Assembly (NCBI RefSeq): GCF_030272615.1 | Contig: NC_081405.1 | Span: 471,068,008-471,126,007, forward strand | DNA from: Cryptomeria japonica | Lineage: Eukaryota; Streptophyta; Pinopsida; Cupressales; Cupressaceae | Direction: 5' to 3' | Length of the DNA stretch: 58,000 nucleotides | Shown: positions 23,439 through 34,062 of the stretch, in pieces | Layout of the letters: every line of letters begins with the position of its first letter | Numbering within the stretch: the stretch's first letter is position 1 | Program-made: the position numbers and the translations under genes | Notes under the pieces: generated by a model | The model's database searches: none | What the model was told of the DNA's origin: nothing | The model's input: the letters and a program-made list of their open reading frames with translations, nothing else

Positions 23439-24869
23439 TTGAGTAGAAGGTTACTAACAATGCAAGAAGTACAACTCAAAAGTATTGGAGTGGATAGTTT
23501 CAAGGATTTGTATGAAGAAGATGAAGAGTTTTTTGCTTCCTACAAGGTTTTCCAGGAGTTTGGAAACCATTTTCATAGTGAATATGCATATTATACCTTG
23601 CAAGATGGCCTTTTGTTCAAGGGAGGACAAGTATGTGTGCCTAAAGGGTCTATCAGAGAAAAATTAATGCAAGAGAAGCACAATGGATGCTTAAGTGGAC
23701 ATTTTGGTTTGAACAAGACTTTGGAACTTGTCCAAAGATTCTACTATTGTCCTAAGATACAAAGAGATATCAGGAAATATGTGGAACAATGTGTGGTTTG
23801 CCAAAGAGCTAAGGGTACATCTTCCAATGCTGGTCTTTATCGGCCTTTACCTATCCCCAACTGGCCATGGGAATGTGTAAGTATGGATTTTGTTGTTGGT
23901 TTGCCTAAAATCAAATCAAGTTTTGATAGCATCTATGTTGTGGTAGATAGGTTTAGTAAGATGGCTCATTTTATTCCATGTAAGGTCACTCATGATGCTA
24001 GTCACATTGCTCAATTGTTTTTCAAGGAGGTTATTAGAATCCATGGTTTACCTATCAGCATTGTGTCAGATAGAGATGCAAAGTTTATTGGTCATTTTTG
24101 GAAGACTTTGTGGCAGAGATTGGGTACTAACTTATCTTTCAATTCAACCTATCATCCCCAAATGGATGGCCAAACTGAGGTGGTCAATAGAACACTTGGA
24201 AACCTTTGTAGATGCTTGACAAAGGAGTATGGACAAGCTTGGGATCAGATCATCCATCAAGCTGAGTTTGCCTACAATGATAGTGTGAATAGGTCCACCA
24301 GTAAAAGCCCTTTTGGGATTATGTATGGCATTCATCCTAGAGGTGTTTTGGAGCTTAGAGATGTTGGAAAGTTTGGACAGTAGAGTGGGCATGCCTTAGA
24401 CATGGCTCAATCAATGCAAGAGGTTCATGAGCAGGTTAGGACAACCCTATTAGATACTACTCAAAGGATCAAGGAAATAGTAGATGAGAAAAGAAAAGAT
24501 ATCCAATTTGCAGTTGGTGACATGGTGATGGTTCATTTGAACAAGGCAAGGATTTATAAAGGTGTCCCTAGTAAGCTTCAGATGAGGAGGATAGGTATAT
24601 GAAAAGTTTTGGCCAAGTATGGCAATAATGAATACAAGTTAGATCTACCCAGTGACATGGATTTATCTCCCATCTTCAATGTTGCGGATTTGGTGTAGTA
24701 TAAGGGAACACTTCTAGAAGAAGATACTAGAGTCTCAGAGGTCTCTCAAGCACTTTCAGACCTACCCCTACCACTTGCACCCATTCCACAAGCTGAGAAG
24801 GTGTTAGACTCTAGAGTTTTGAAGAAAACAAGGCATACCACCTATATGGAGCACTTGATCAAATGGAAT
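23439..24869 (+). pseudogene. Chromovirus integrase with split chromodomain (copy A)
   Basis: A 314-codon open frame (23439-24383) holds the end of RNase H and a complete-looking integrase. The HHCC zinc domain has HNGCLSGHFG and CVVCQRAKG. The D,D-E core has VSMDFVVGLP, VSDRDAKFIGHF and DGQTEVVNRTLGN. After a TAG at 24383 the same protein continues (QVRTTLLDTTQRIKE, VGDMVMVHLNKARIYKG) with further stops. It enters a chromodomain at VLDSRVLKKTRHTTYMEHL (about 24805-24865). There N1 interrupts it, and the remainder (ATWVPEEDF, FSKHGVPLS) is at 31565-31659. The chromodomain marks the element as a chromovirus. Integrase residues look preserved here, unlike in copy B, but the gene is dead through truncation and insertion. 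Confidence 0.9.
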
Positions 24870-25995
24870 TGATGAATACTAAGAGGGGGGGGTGAATTAT
24901 TATACCAAAAATCTTTGCACTTAAACACTTTGCAAGACTAGCAGTAAACTGGTAAAACAATTTAGCAGACAAACCGGTTAACAAACATGGAAACCAAATA
25001 GTTAATAATGCATTCACCCACAGAAGCACAAACACCATAACACAAGAGATTTTGACGTGGAAACCCAAATGGGAAAAACCACGGTGAGATGGGACTCACA
25101 AGTAACTATCTGTAGAATAGAAACCAGACCGGTTAAGGTCTTACAATGTTCTTTACCAGAATAGATCCTGTTAGGAATCTCAATCTCTGTTAGGAGATAA
25201 GTTTGATTAAAGACTACATTGCTAGAGGATTTTAGATCCACAGATGTGAACCACCTCGTTAGAGGATTTACAAGAGGCTTTTGGGCCTACCCGGTTAAGG
25301 GCTATGGACTTGTCGAAGATGTGAGTAATCAACAAGTGAGTGATCTAGCAAATAGCACAAATTGCTTGGTTAGATCCTTGATAGCTTGATCTTAATGCAT
25401 TACAACATTACTTTAGTCTTCTACACATTCATACTCTCTCTAACTCTTCAGTTACCTTGAACCCTAGCAACAACATCAACCTCAACAACAACAACCTTAG
25501 AACCCTAGACATGATGTCCTTATAAAGGAATCTGATTTCATGTAGGTCCAATAGGATTACAATAAAATTTCCTAGGTTCAATGCATCTGGACATATCTGG
25601 TAACACGACACAAAAAGCACTGCCAGAGAGTTAGCAGCGTCAAATGATTGGTGATTGATAACTCATCACAAAATGTCGATTGATAACTCATCACAGAGTA
25701 TTACCAGTTCATACAAAATACTGGTTGCCGGTTTGTCAAAATGAAGACTAGTAAAAATGTGTTATGCCGCTTTAATCCCTTGTACCACTTGGTATCCACG
25801 AACCGCTTGAGGTCGACATGCCACTTCAAACTGGTAAACACATTCTGCAAAACATCAATAGTCTAAAAACTATAATACAATATACTGGTTGGAACAAATA
25901 CCGGTTGTGCTCTAACTCACACATATGAAGAGGATCTTAATGCAAGTGTTTTTCCATCAATGACAATCACAACATGAACATCAAAAATGCCAACA
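24870..25995 (-). repeat. N1 3' LTR, 1126 bp
   Basis: This is the full-length LTR. It contains a short internal duplication, gattgataactcatcaca, twice at about 25654-25693. About 320 bp (roughly 25355-25675) present here are absent from the other LTR. A gaggggggggtgaatt run lies just inside the plus-strand left end. Confidence 0.88.
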
Positions 25996-26012
25996 ATCTC
26001 CCCCTTTGGCAT
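25996..26012 (-). promoter_or_regulatory. N1 polypurine tract
   Basis: On the element strand ATGCCAAAGGGGGAGAT abuts the 3' LTR start TGTTGG. The same CCAAAGGGGGAGAT sequence sits at the equivalent place in N2. Confidence 0.85.
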
Positions 26013-26561
26013 TGATGGCAACACTTAGGAAAATAAAATTTTGACATCTAAGTGTTTTACAACAAAAACATGCCATTAGCAAAATTGCTCCCCCTAAGCA
26101 TATACACTATCCCTTTAACAATGCGATGTATAACAATTTTGCATATAGAGCATAAACATTGAGATATCAGAGCATATATCAAAGCATATAGAAAAATTTT
26201 AAATCCAGATACTTCTCCCCTATACTTCTCCCAAATAGATAGAGTACTTATCCCCCTTTGCCAACAATGACAAAGTACCACTAAACAACCCTATTTCCAT
26301 TTGATATTAAATAATAAAAGTTTATGACAACAAGGAGTAATACTTGTCAAAAATAGATTTATAGTCCTGCAAGAATTGTTTCATCGATAGAGACCAGGAC
26401 TCAAGTAGGGAGGTGGCTACTTCTTTCTCTATTTGCATCTGGGAGACCTGTTCTTCCATGGCATCAACTATGCTCATCTCCAGTGTAACTGTCAAGGCAT
26501 CCAGGTTCAGATAACACTTCTGAAGAATTTGTAGATGTGGGAGTAGAACTAGTTGTAGCTC

Positions 26562-29500
26562 CTACAAATCTCTAGACCGTGTGCTGATCTCTTGCTCCAT
26601 TTTGGCTGACTGGATGTGAAACCGGTGAACGATTTGCCCATAAGTTGCAAAGGAATCATAAGGCATCTTGAATGTGCTCATGTAGGACTGTAAGTCTGTT
26701 TGAAGCTTTTGCTTCTGATCTAGCACATCATCATAGAATAGATGGGGTTGACAGCTTTTGCTAAGTAGCAGATTTCCCTCATCCAAAGCATCCCTTATAT
26801 CTTTTTGTTCTTTCTTTAGTTCAGTCCGGAGCTCATTCAACTTCTTCACAAGAGCTATATTAAGAGCTTTTTGATGCTCCTTCTTGACATTACCCTCTGC
26901 TGCCTCTTCAAGGCTCTGCACCTGATCATCTACTACTGTGCATAGGAGCTTAAGTCTAGCTAGTGATGAATCGATGTTTGGAAGATTTGTACTAGGTAGC
27001 AAACTAGTAACCGTATCCACAGCTGCTTGGATTACATCCTGCTCCTTCTTCCATCAAATGATTTCAAGGCACTCTTGAGCTACCTTGATGCTCTGCATTA
27101 GCTTTGTTTCACTTGAAGACTGGAGATCTATAGAATTAGTGAGATCAGCTAGTTTAGCTTGACTCCCGGTTGCCTTCGGAGTCTCCATCTAGGTGCTCTT
27201 CACTACTTCTCCTCCCTTGTCCTCTTCCGCTTTCTTCTTCTCTGCTTCTCTCCTCTTCTCTGCTTCCTTGTCTTCCTCAACCTTTTTCTTTTCTGCTTCC
27301 TTTTTCTTCTCCTATTCCTTATCTTCTTCTTCCTTATTTTTCCTCTCTGCTTCCTTCTTCTTCTTCTCCTCTTCATCCTTTTTCTTCTTTTCTTCTTCTT
27401 CCTTCTTCTTTTTCTCCTCTTCATCCTTTTTCTTCTTTCCTTCTTCTTCCTTCTTCTTCTTCTCCTCTTCATATTTCTTCTTTTTCTCCTCTTCATCCTT
27501 TTTCTGCTTCTCTTCCTCTTCCTTTCTCTGCTTCTCTTCTTCATCCTTCTTCCTCTGCTTGGCCTCTTCCTTCGCCGCTTCCTGTCTGTCCTCGGCTTTC
27601 TTCTCCTATTCAGCCTGATGCTCCAGTCCTATTGCCTCGGATGGTATCTCTTGGGTAACATCCTCAACATCCAAAGCATCGACATCAATGGTGTCGATTG
27701 GTTCAACAACCAGATTTCCTTCATCATCAAATGCTTCATCCGGTTTGGATATAATTGGTTCTTTCTCAGCTTTTCGGTTGGCAAGACGCGCTTTGTGAGT
27801 CTGGATAGCTGTTTTCATATGCAGATGGGTGTCTTTTTTGACATCAACAACTCTACCTTCTAACAGCCAAAGTCTTCTTTTTCTAGTGAAGAAGAGTCCT
27901 TTGTTTTGGTCAATAACATCATACAACTCAGAATTTGACAGGTTGGGAAAGTACTGTGCAAAAACCTTCTCCCTAATTTCATGTTCTTTCTCTATGGAAA
28001 TTCACCATCTATTATCTAATGACATATATAGAGAATCTGGTGTCTGAGATTTGATCTCTGAGGGCGACTGGTCATTAATACATAAATACCGAATTATTTC
28101 CTTTTCAACTGCTTCCTTTTCATCCTCATTGAAGTCATCAAAACACTCAAGTAAGTCATTTAGCACTTTTCTCCTAATATTATTTATTGTTCTTTGACAA
28201 TGTGTCAAAGGTTTATAGGAAGAGATACCTATATTTACCAGTGCAAATGATACCGGTTCATTCTTTGTTTTCTTTCTTGTCTGTCTTGCCTTCTTGGGCT
28301 GCTCCTTAGACATAGTTTCCTCTGAGTCTGGAGAGTTGCTTTTTGTCTTCCTTTTCCTCTCAAAGACTTTAGCCGGTGCTGCTTCTGATTTCTTTTTGGC
28401 TGGTGACTGCTTGGTCACTTTTGGAGTCACAGTTTTAACTGGTGCGGACGCTGTAGGCACTGCCTTTGCCTTCTTTACTGCAGGTTATTTTCCTTTCTTT
28501 GCTAGTGATTCCTCAACTAGTACTATCCTCTCTAGGTAGGTGCCAGTTCTCTTTGCCTTAGGATCAAGTGGTTGAGGCAATAAGGGTAGAGGCATACCCT
28601 TCCAGCATATTGTACATCACCTCATAGCCCATTGGCTCTACTTCTTCCTGTCTAGGCTCAACAACCTCCATTGTGCATTTATCTACTTGGATGGTGAAGC
28701 AGATGTCATCTTCATATTTCTTGACAATATCACCTAAGATCCTCATCCTTTGGCTCATTTTTCATCTGAACTCATCAAAATACTTGTTCAGAACATCAGG
28801 GTAACCGGTTCTAATTGCTTGAATGCTCTCCTTGATTTGCTTGGTTACCGGTTGGTCAGGAGACCACTGGACATCTCCTACTCCTGGAAAGTATCCTTGA
28901 AAGTAAAAGAACAACCTGACCAATAGTTGTCTGAACTTAAACCTTTGTGTATTATCCTGTTTGATTGACTTCAGGTTTGACAAGAGTTGCCTCTGCATAC
29001 CGGTGCACAAGTCAAATGATGTGTCCTCCTTAATCATCCGGTAAGCGACATTTACCGTTGCAGTAGATATAGAGTTAATTCTACTGGCAAAGAATGTCTA
29101 GTAGCCTATCACCATGCAAACATACATAACCAAATCATCCTTGATGGAGTTGACTATCATGCCTCGTGAGTCGCTCACTGAACTGATGAGCCTTGTCATT
29201 TCAGTTTTTCTTATTATCCTTAGGGCTGGCACTTCCCCTGTGTTGTAGAAACTAGTGACTACATGAATTGCATGGGGCATAATATCATGCATCCTCTCCA
29301 GGTACATCTTGTCACCGTGGACTCTTCTCAAAATGATCCTTATGTGATCTTCTGTAAAATCTTCCAGGAAGTAGACAGCATTGTGGAGTTTCTTCTTCTC
29401 CAAGATATTATACTTCAGTTTGATTTTCTTATCCTTGCCACAAAATAAACCTAACTAGGAGTGGATAGCTAGAGACCCTAGGTCTTCAATCTTGCAGTCT

Positions 29501-29633
29501 ATGTAGTCATAAATTCCCTCTTCTACTATCACACCAGCTAGAACTTGTGATAGAGCATTATACTTGGAATTTCATTGAATAAAACTTTCAGATTCAATAG
29601 ATGCACTAGAACTGGTATGAGGTGTGGAAGCCA
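26562..29633 (-). pseudogene. N1 long ORF (ORF2), unknown conserved protein
   Basis: It starts at the minus-strand ATG whose complement is 29631-29633 and runs about 1000 codons to TAG/TGA at 26562. One frame is used to about 28565, and a second from about 28560 onward. Several stops interrupt it. The N-terminal 350 codons align with N2: DHIRIILRRVHGDK, YRMIKEDTSFDLC, FFYFQGYFPGVGDVQWS and VVEPRQEEVEPMGYEV. A Lys/Ser/Pro-rich basic stretch follows (28460-28260), then a short globular part, then about 130 residues of almost only Lys and Glu (27610-27203), probably a single long charged helix. A helical C-terminal domain of about 150 codons ends the protein. No retroviral enzyme motif is present. 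The family is not recognised; the N-terminus vaguely recalls plant transposon-protein domains such as Pfam Transposase_32. Confidence 0.75.
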
Positions 29634-30053
29634 TGATAGAAACTTTAAGAACTTTGAGAAATACCTTTTTAAAACACGTGAATTTAGGGCTTTCTGATTC
29701 TCCTTCACTCCACACTCCGTCAGTTGTTGAATCATCACTTTGTGTTCTCCACTTGACCATTTGTAGTTTGAATTTGAATCTCCTTCATGGTTTGTCAATT
29801 TCTCAAGATCTTAGCTCAAATCACCTCTTCATTGCTTTTCTCTTTGAAAAACTTTTCTTCGCTTGAAAACAGATAGTGAGAAATGATTTGAAAAATGTCT
29901 TTAAACATATCTCTCACCTACCATCATTAATGCTCCTCTATTAGGGCGTAAACCCTAATTTTCCTTTTTACCATTTCTAGTCTTCTACCAAGCGACAGGT
30001 ATCACATACCAATTAAGGTCTTTTACCGGTGTAAATTGAGGGTTCGAAACATT

Positions 30054-30637
30054 TCACCGTTTGCTCCCCCTAAGCTTTTCTGAGGCAAAATTTGCCAGTT
30101 CTGATATTTCCACACTAGATGCAGAAACCGGTTCCTCTTGTAACACCACTGGTTTCTTCTTCCAGGGTTTGTTCATATCTTCTTGAACGATGTCAACATC
30201 AATGTCTCCTTCTGGAGTGACCGGTATATCATCAGATATGTTCTTTCTTGATCTACAGAATCTGGCAATGTGACCCGATTTGTTGCAATGATAGCAGACC
30301 AATCCAGATGCTCTCCAAGGTCCGTTGTTCATGTTTCCATTCTTCCTTCTACATGTTGCAGTAGTGTGACCATGACCATGACAAATCATACAATTTTCTC
30401 TCCATCTGGTTGTCGCTTGTTGGCTGATGATTGAAGATATTAAACTGGTTGTGATTTTGGTTCACAAAAGGTTCAGGACCAACTCCTTTCTCAGGTTGGA
30501 GTTTGATTCATTCAACTTGTTTACTTCTACAATTAGGGCTTCCATGTCTACTTCATCTGCAAAACTATTTTCAGATAGCTCCATCAGCTTTTCTACATGT
30601 TCTCTCCTTTTTGCTTGAGATGCCTTGTATTTGACCA
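30054..30637 (-). pseudogene. N1 ORF1: coiled coil plus two CCHC zinc knuckles
   Basis: Close to the primer-binding site, a helical stretch (KYKASQAKRREHVEKLMELS, 30637-30560) leads with frameshifts into two zinc knuckles. These are CMICHGHGHTTATC and CYHCNKSGHIARFC (30389-30250), both with all four CCHC ligands. An acidic, Pro-rich tail follows to the stop at 30054. CCHC knuckles bind retroelement RNA in gag nucleocapsids, so this is the gag-like protein of N1. The capsid-like part usual in Ty1/copia or Ty3/gypsy gag is not recognisable. N2 has a longer version with five knuckles. Confidence 0.7.
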
Positions 30638-30743
30638 TAAGATCATCATAGGCTTGCTCAGACTAAGTGAGTCATTGAGTAAATTCCCTCAAGGTGTATT
30701 CCCCCATATCTCTTTCCAAGTGGTTAAACTTATAGAAAGGTAT

Positions 30744-30755
30744 GCTCTGATACCA
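30744..30755 (-). other. N1 primer-binding site (tRNA-iMet)
   Basis: TGGTATCAGAGC on the element strand lies two bases inside the 5' LTR. It is the standard complement of plant initiator tRNA-Met used by many LTR retrotransposons. Confidence 0.9.
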
Positions 30756-30757
30756 AT

Positions 30758-31561
30758 TGATGAATACTAAGAGGGGGGTGAATTAGTATACCAAAAATCT
30801 TTGCACTTAAACACTTTGCAAGACTGATAGTAAACTGGTAAAACAATTTAGCAGACAAACCGGTTAACAAACATGCAAACCAAATAGTTAATAATGCATT
30901 CACCCATAGAAGCACAAACACCATAACATAAGAGATTTTGACATGGAAACCCAAATGGGAAAAACCACGGTGAGATGGGAATCACAAGTAACTATCTATA
31001 GAATAGAAACTAAACCGGTTAAGGTCTTACAACATTTTTTACCAGAACAAATCCTATTAGGAATCTCAATCTCTATTAGGAGATAAGTCTGATTAAAGAC
31101 TACCTTGCTAGAGGATTTTAGATCCATAGATGTGAACCACCTTGTTAGAGGATTTACAAGAGGCTTTTAGGCCTACCTGGTTAAGGGCTACAGACTTGTC
31201 GAAGATGTGAGTAATCAACAAGTGAGTGATCTAGCAAATAGTCAATTGGTAACTCATCACGGAGTATTACTGGTTCATACAAAATACCAGTTGCCGATTT
31301 GTCAAAATGAAGATTGGTAAAAATGTGTTATGTCGCTTTAATCCCTCATACTACTTGGTATCCATGAACTGCTTGAGATTGACATGCTGCTTCAGACCGA
31401 TAAACACATTTTGCAAAACATCAATAGTCTAAAGACTATAATACAACATACCGGTTGGAACAAATACCAGTTGTGCTCTAACTCACACATATGAAGAGGA
31501 TCTTAATGCAAGTGTGTGTCCATAAATGAAAATCACAACACAAACATCAAAAATGCCAACA
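30758..31561 (-). repeat. N1 5' LTR, 804 bp, with internal deletion
   Basis: It is collinear with 24870-25995 except that about 322 bp are missing after gtgatctagcaaatag (about 31241). As the two LTRs are identical at insertion, the deletion is later than integration. Confidence 0.88.
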
Positions 31562-31681
31562 GGAAGCACCTTCCAGCATTTGAAGCTACATGGGTACCTG
31601 AGGAAGACTTTTCTAAGCATGGAGTTCCCCTTTCTTTGCTACCTAAAGGAGTCACTTGACTTCTTTCTCATTGGGGGAGTA

Positions 31682-33240
31682 TGGTGCAGGAGCACCTAGT
31701 TTTGAGTACAATTTCTTCATGTTGGTGTGTTAGTCCATAGGTTGGTTTTGGTTTGTGAATAATGAACTACTCATAGGTCCACATATGTTTCTTCTATTCT
31801 TTGATAGGTTGGATGTCAATAGGATCATGCATTTGCTTAATTTTGGCTTGTAAGCCCTTGTAAGCCTAAAATGGCATAATCATGCATTTTGATGTAAAAC
31901 TTATTGAAAAGCCTTGTTTGGAATTGAGACATGTTATGGTAGTAGTTTTTAGTCATCCTAGGTGTTTTAGAAAAGGAAACAAAACATGAAATACAAAAAT
32001 GCACTTTTTGGCAAAAGTTGTCAAAGATGCTTGACAACATTTTGCAACGTTGAGCAACTTTTTGCAATTTTGAGCAAAGGGTTGGTTAAGAAACTGATGG
32101 AGATTTATTTAGGCCAATAAGGACATATAAATTCCCTGAGTATGAATGTAATGGGGTTGATGAACTCCTGGAGAAAATCAATATACATCTTCAATACCAT
32201 TTTCCAGGTTTTTACCTTGCGTTTTCTCTAATTTGGAGCAGCAGTCCGTACCTCGTGGATTGATTGCATTTATGTTCTTTGATCATTGTTTTTTGCATGT
32301 TCTTGTAGTTCCCAGGAATCATTTTGGTTAGTTTTGTTGCATGTTTGAATTGAGTTTTTTATTTTTTAAGCTCTCGGCCTAAGCAAGGGTTTGAGAGGCC
32401 CAAACATGGTTCCAGCTTGAAGTCCTTTGAGTTCCTCTCAATAACCCTTGGGACTCAAGCCATGGAACCTTTGTATAGTGTACATATTCCTTGTTTTCAT
32501 TTGGAGGTCATTTAAATTCCATTGAGCATAATTTCCTAGGCAAGTATAGTCATAGCCCGATTAGGAAATGAATGAAATTATGCAAGTGCTTGCAAGGATG
32601 AGCAGGTTTGGAGTTGCCAAGTGTTTGGAATGAGCAAGTGGGGTGTGGCAGAGCATATGTGAGAGTTTGGAGGTGTGAAATATCAGGGAAGACACTAAAC
32701 CCTTGAAAGAAGACCAAAAAGACCCTAAAACCCCTTAAAACAAGCCATTTTTGGGTTCACTACATGTACGGTTAGACTGAGTTTTCTCACTTCATGAATC
32801 TTGAAATTTTTCAAAAAGGGTACTCAGATCACAAATGCATTTGTCTGAGTCCTTTGGAAATTTTTGAATAAATCCACAAAAATTGGTTAGGTAGGGCTAA
32901 TTGGAGCTCTAGGGCTACTAGGCCTAGAAAATAGGAAAAGGAAGGAGCAATGGAGAAATAGATGAAACCCAAACTCAAAACCAATTGATACCTCATGAAC
33001 ACTTACTACATCCCCTGCAAGCATATGTTAGGAGTTTAATAGTGTAAGGTTGGAGTTACCCTTGTGAATCTCAACCATGCCTGAGCAACCTATGAGCACA
33101 TACTAATTGGGAACACTCCTAGAGAGTTTGAATGTCTAGTTTGATTGATAGACCAGAGAATAAAGAAGTGATCCCACTAAGACAACACTTGACTTCCTTG
33201 TGATAAAGGATTGACTCTCTTTGAGTACCCCTCCCCATCA
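31682..33240 (+). repeat. Chromovirus LTR shared by copies A and B
   Basis: It is preceded by the copy A polypurine tract (ttgggggagta) and followed by the copy B primer-binding site, so it belongs to both copies. Length is about 1559 bp; the start could be 3 bp further in (TGCAGG). Confidence 0.9.
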
Positions 33241-33243
33241 TAG

Positions 33244-33256
33244 TGGTATCAGAGCC
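33244..33256 (+). other. Chromovirus primer-binding site (tRNA-iMet)
   Basis: TGGTATCAGAGCC lies three bases after the LTR end. This primer is usual for chromoviruses. Confidence 0.92.
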
Positions 33257-33282
33257 ACCAAGATTTGGGAAGAAGCCAGTAC

Positions 33283-34062
33283 ATGATAGATACTACACCA
33301 GTCAGAGAGAATAGTCTAAGGATGATGACCAATGTAAAGATAGCCAAGAAGGTAGAAGATCAAGAGGAAGAAAATAGGCTCCTCAGGGAAAGACTATTAC
33401 AATTGGAGAGAAAACTAGATGCAGTTGAAGACAAAACTGAGAAAGTGACAATTAAGGTCAATGAAGGGAAGGGTAAATAAGTTGTAGAAGAGGATAGTAC
33501 ACTTGAACCAGACCCTATTCTACCTAAAGAACCTTTCCTTAAAGCAATCAAAGCCTTAGGAGGAAAATCTCTGGAAGGAGTGCCACTTTTTTGTGGAAAT
33601 ATGGAGCCTGAGATAATCACAGAATGGATAGAGGGATTGGAGAATCACTTTGAATGTGATGGGATCAATAAGGCACAAAAGGTGAAAGTGGCCAAGTCTG
33701 GATTGAGAGGAGTAGCCTTGACTTGGTGGAAATTTATCTAGGAAGAGAGGCAAAAAGAGGGTAAGAACCCAATATCCACTTGGACAGGCATGTTAGCCAA
33801 GGTGAAAGAAGCATACATTCCTAAAGATTATGAGATTCAGTTGCACAAGAGGAGACAAAACTTGAGACAAAGAGACTTGGATGTGAGCAGCTACACTAAG
33901 GAATTTCAGAAGTTGTGTCTAAGGTCCAAGGTGGTAGAGGATGAAAGCATCAAGGTAACCAGATACTTGAATGGCTTGAGATGGAATATTCAAGAGGAAT
34001 TAAGTTTGTTATGTCCTATACCTTTCAAGAGGATGGAACCACCTACAAAATCCAGTCCATAG
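33283..34062 (+). pseudogene. Chromovirus gag, C-terminally truncated (copy B)
   Basis: A likely start is ATG 33283, 27 bp after the primer site. A Leu/Glu-rich coiled-coil (RLLRERLLQLERKLDAVED) is followed by a stop at 33478. The same frame holds the retrotransposon gag core: EGVPLFCGNMEPEIITEWIE, GVALTWWKF and YTKEFQKLCLR. The sequence then passes directly into RT-proximal sequence at about 34010-34030. The CCHC knuckle and the protease expected between gag and RT are missing. The frame changes at that junction, as expected for an internal deletion. Confidence 0.85.

Larger units (their letters stand above)
24870..31561 (-). mobile_element. Non-autonomous LTR retrotransposon N1
   Basis: A 6.7 kb element in minus orientation. 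The 5' LTR is 30758-31561 and the 3' LTR is 24870-25995; both begin TGTTGGCATTTTTG and end GTATTCATCA on the element strand. The flanks read ggaat and ggaag, a 4-of-5 target duplication. A tRNA-iMet primer site (30744-30755) and a purine tract (25996-26012) are in the right places. Inside are a coiled-coil/CCHC ORF and a long ORF of unknown function; no protease, RT, RNase H or integrase is seen. The LTRs look about 96% alike over their first 230 bp. The target is the chromodomain of chromovirus copy A. Confidence 0.88.
23410..31681 (+). mobile_element. Truncated chromovirus copy A, split by element N1
   Basis: Internal sequence of a Ty3/gypsy chromovirus from the RNase H/integrase junction to the polypurine tract. 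It matches 35530-37100 of the adjacent copy B nearly base for base. The left part (RNase H, RT, gag, 5' LTR) is missing, and the break is at about 23400-23420. The element is interrupted at 24869/31562 by N1. Its remaining tail (31562-31681) leads directly into the LTR at 31682, which therefore serves as 3' LTR of copy A and 5' LTR of copy B. Confidence 0.85.

Noticed and set aside
27159-27863. Long plus-strand frames rich in Leu, Phe and Ser, looking like membrane proteins
   Set aside because: They are antisense to the Lys/Glu-rich part of N1 ORF2; the purine/pyrimidine skew keeps all frames open.
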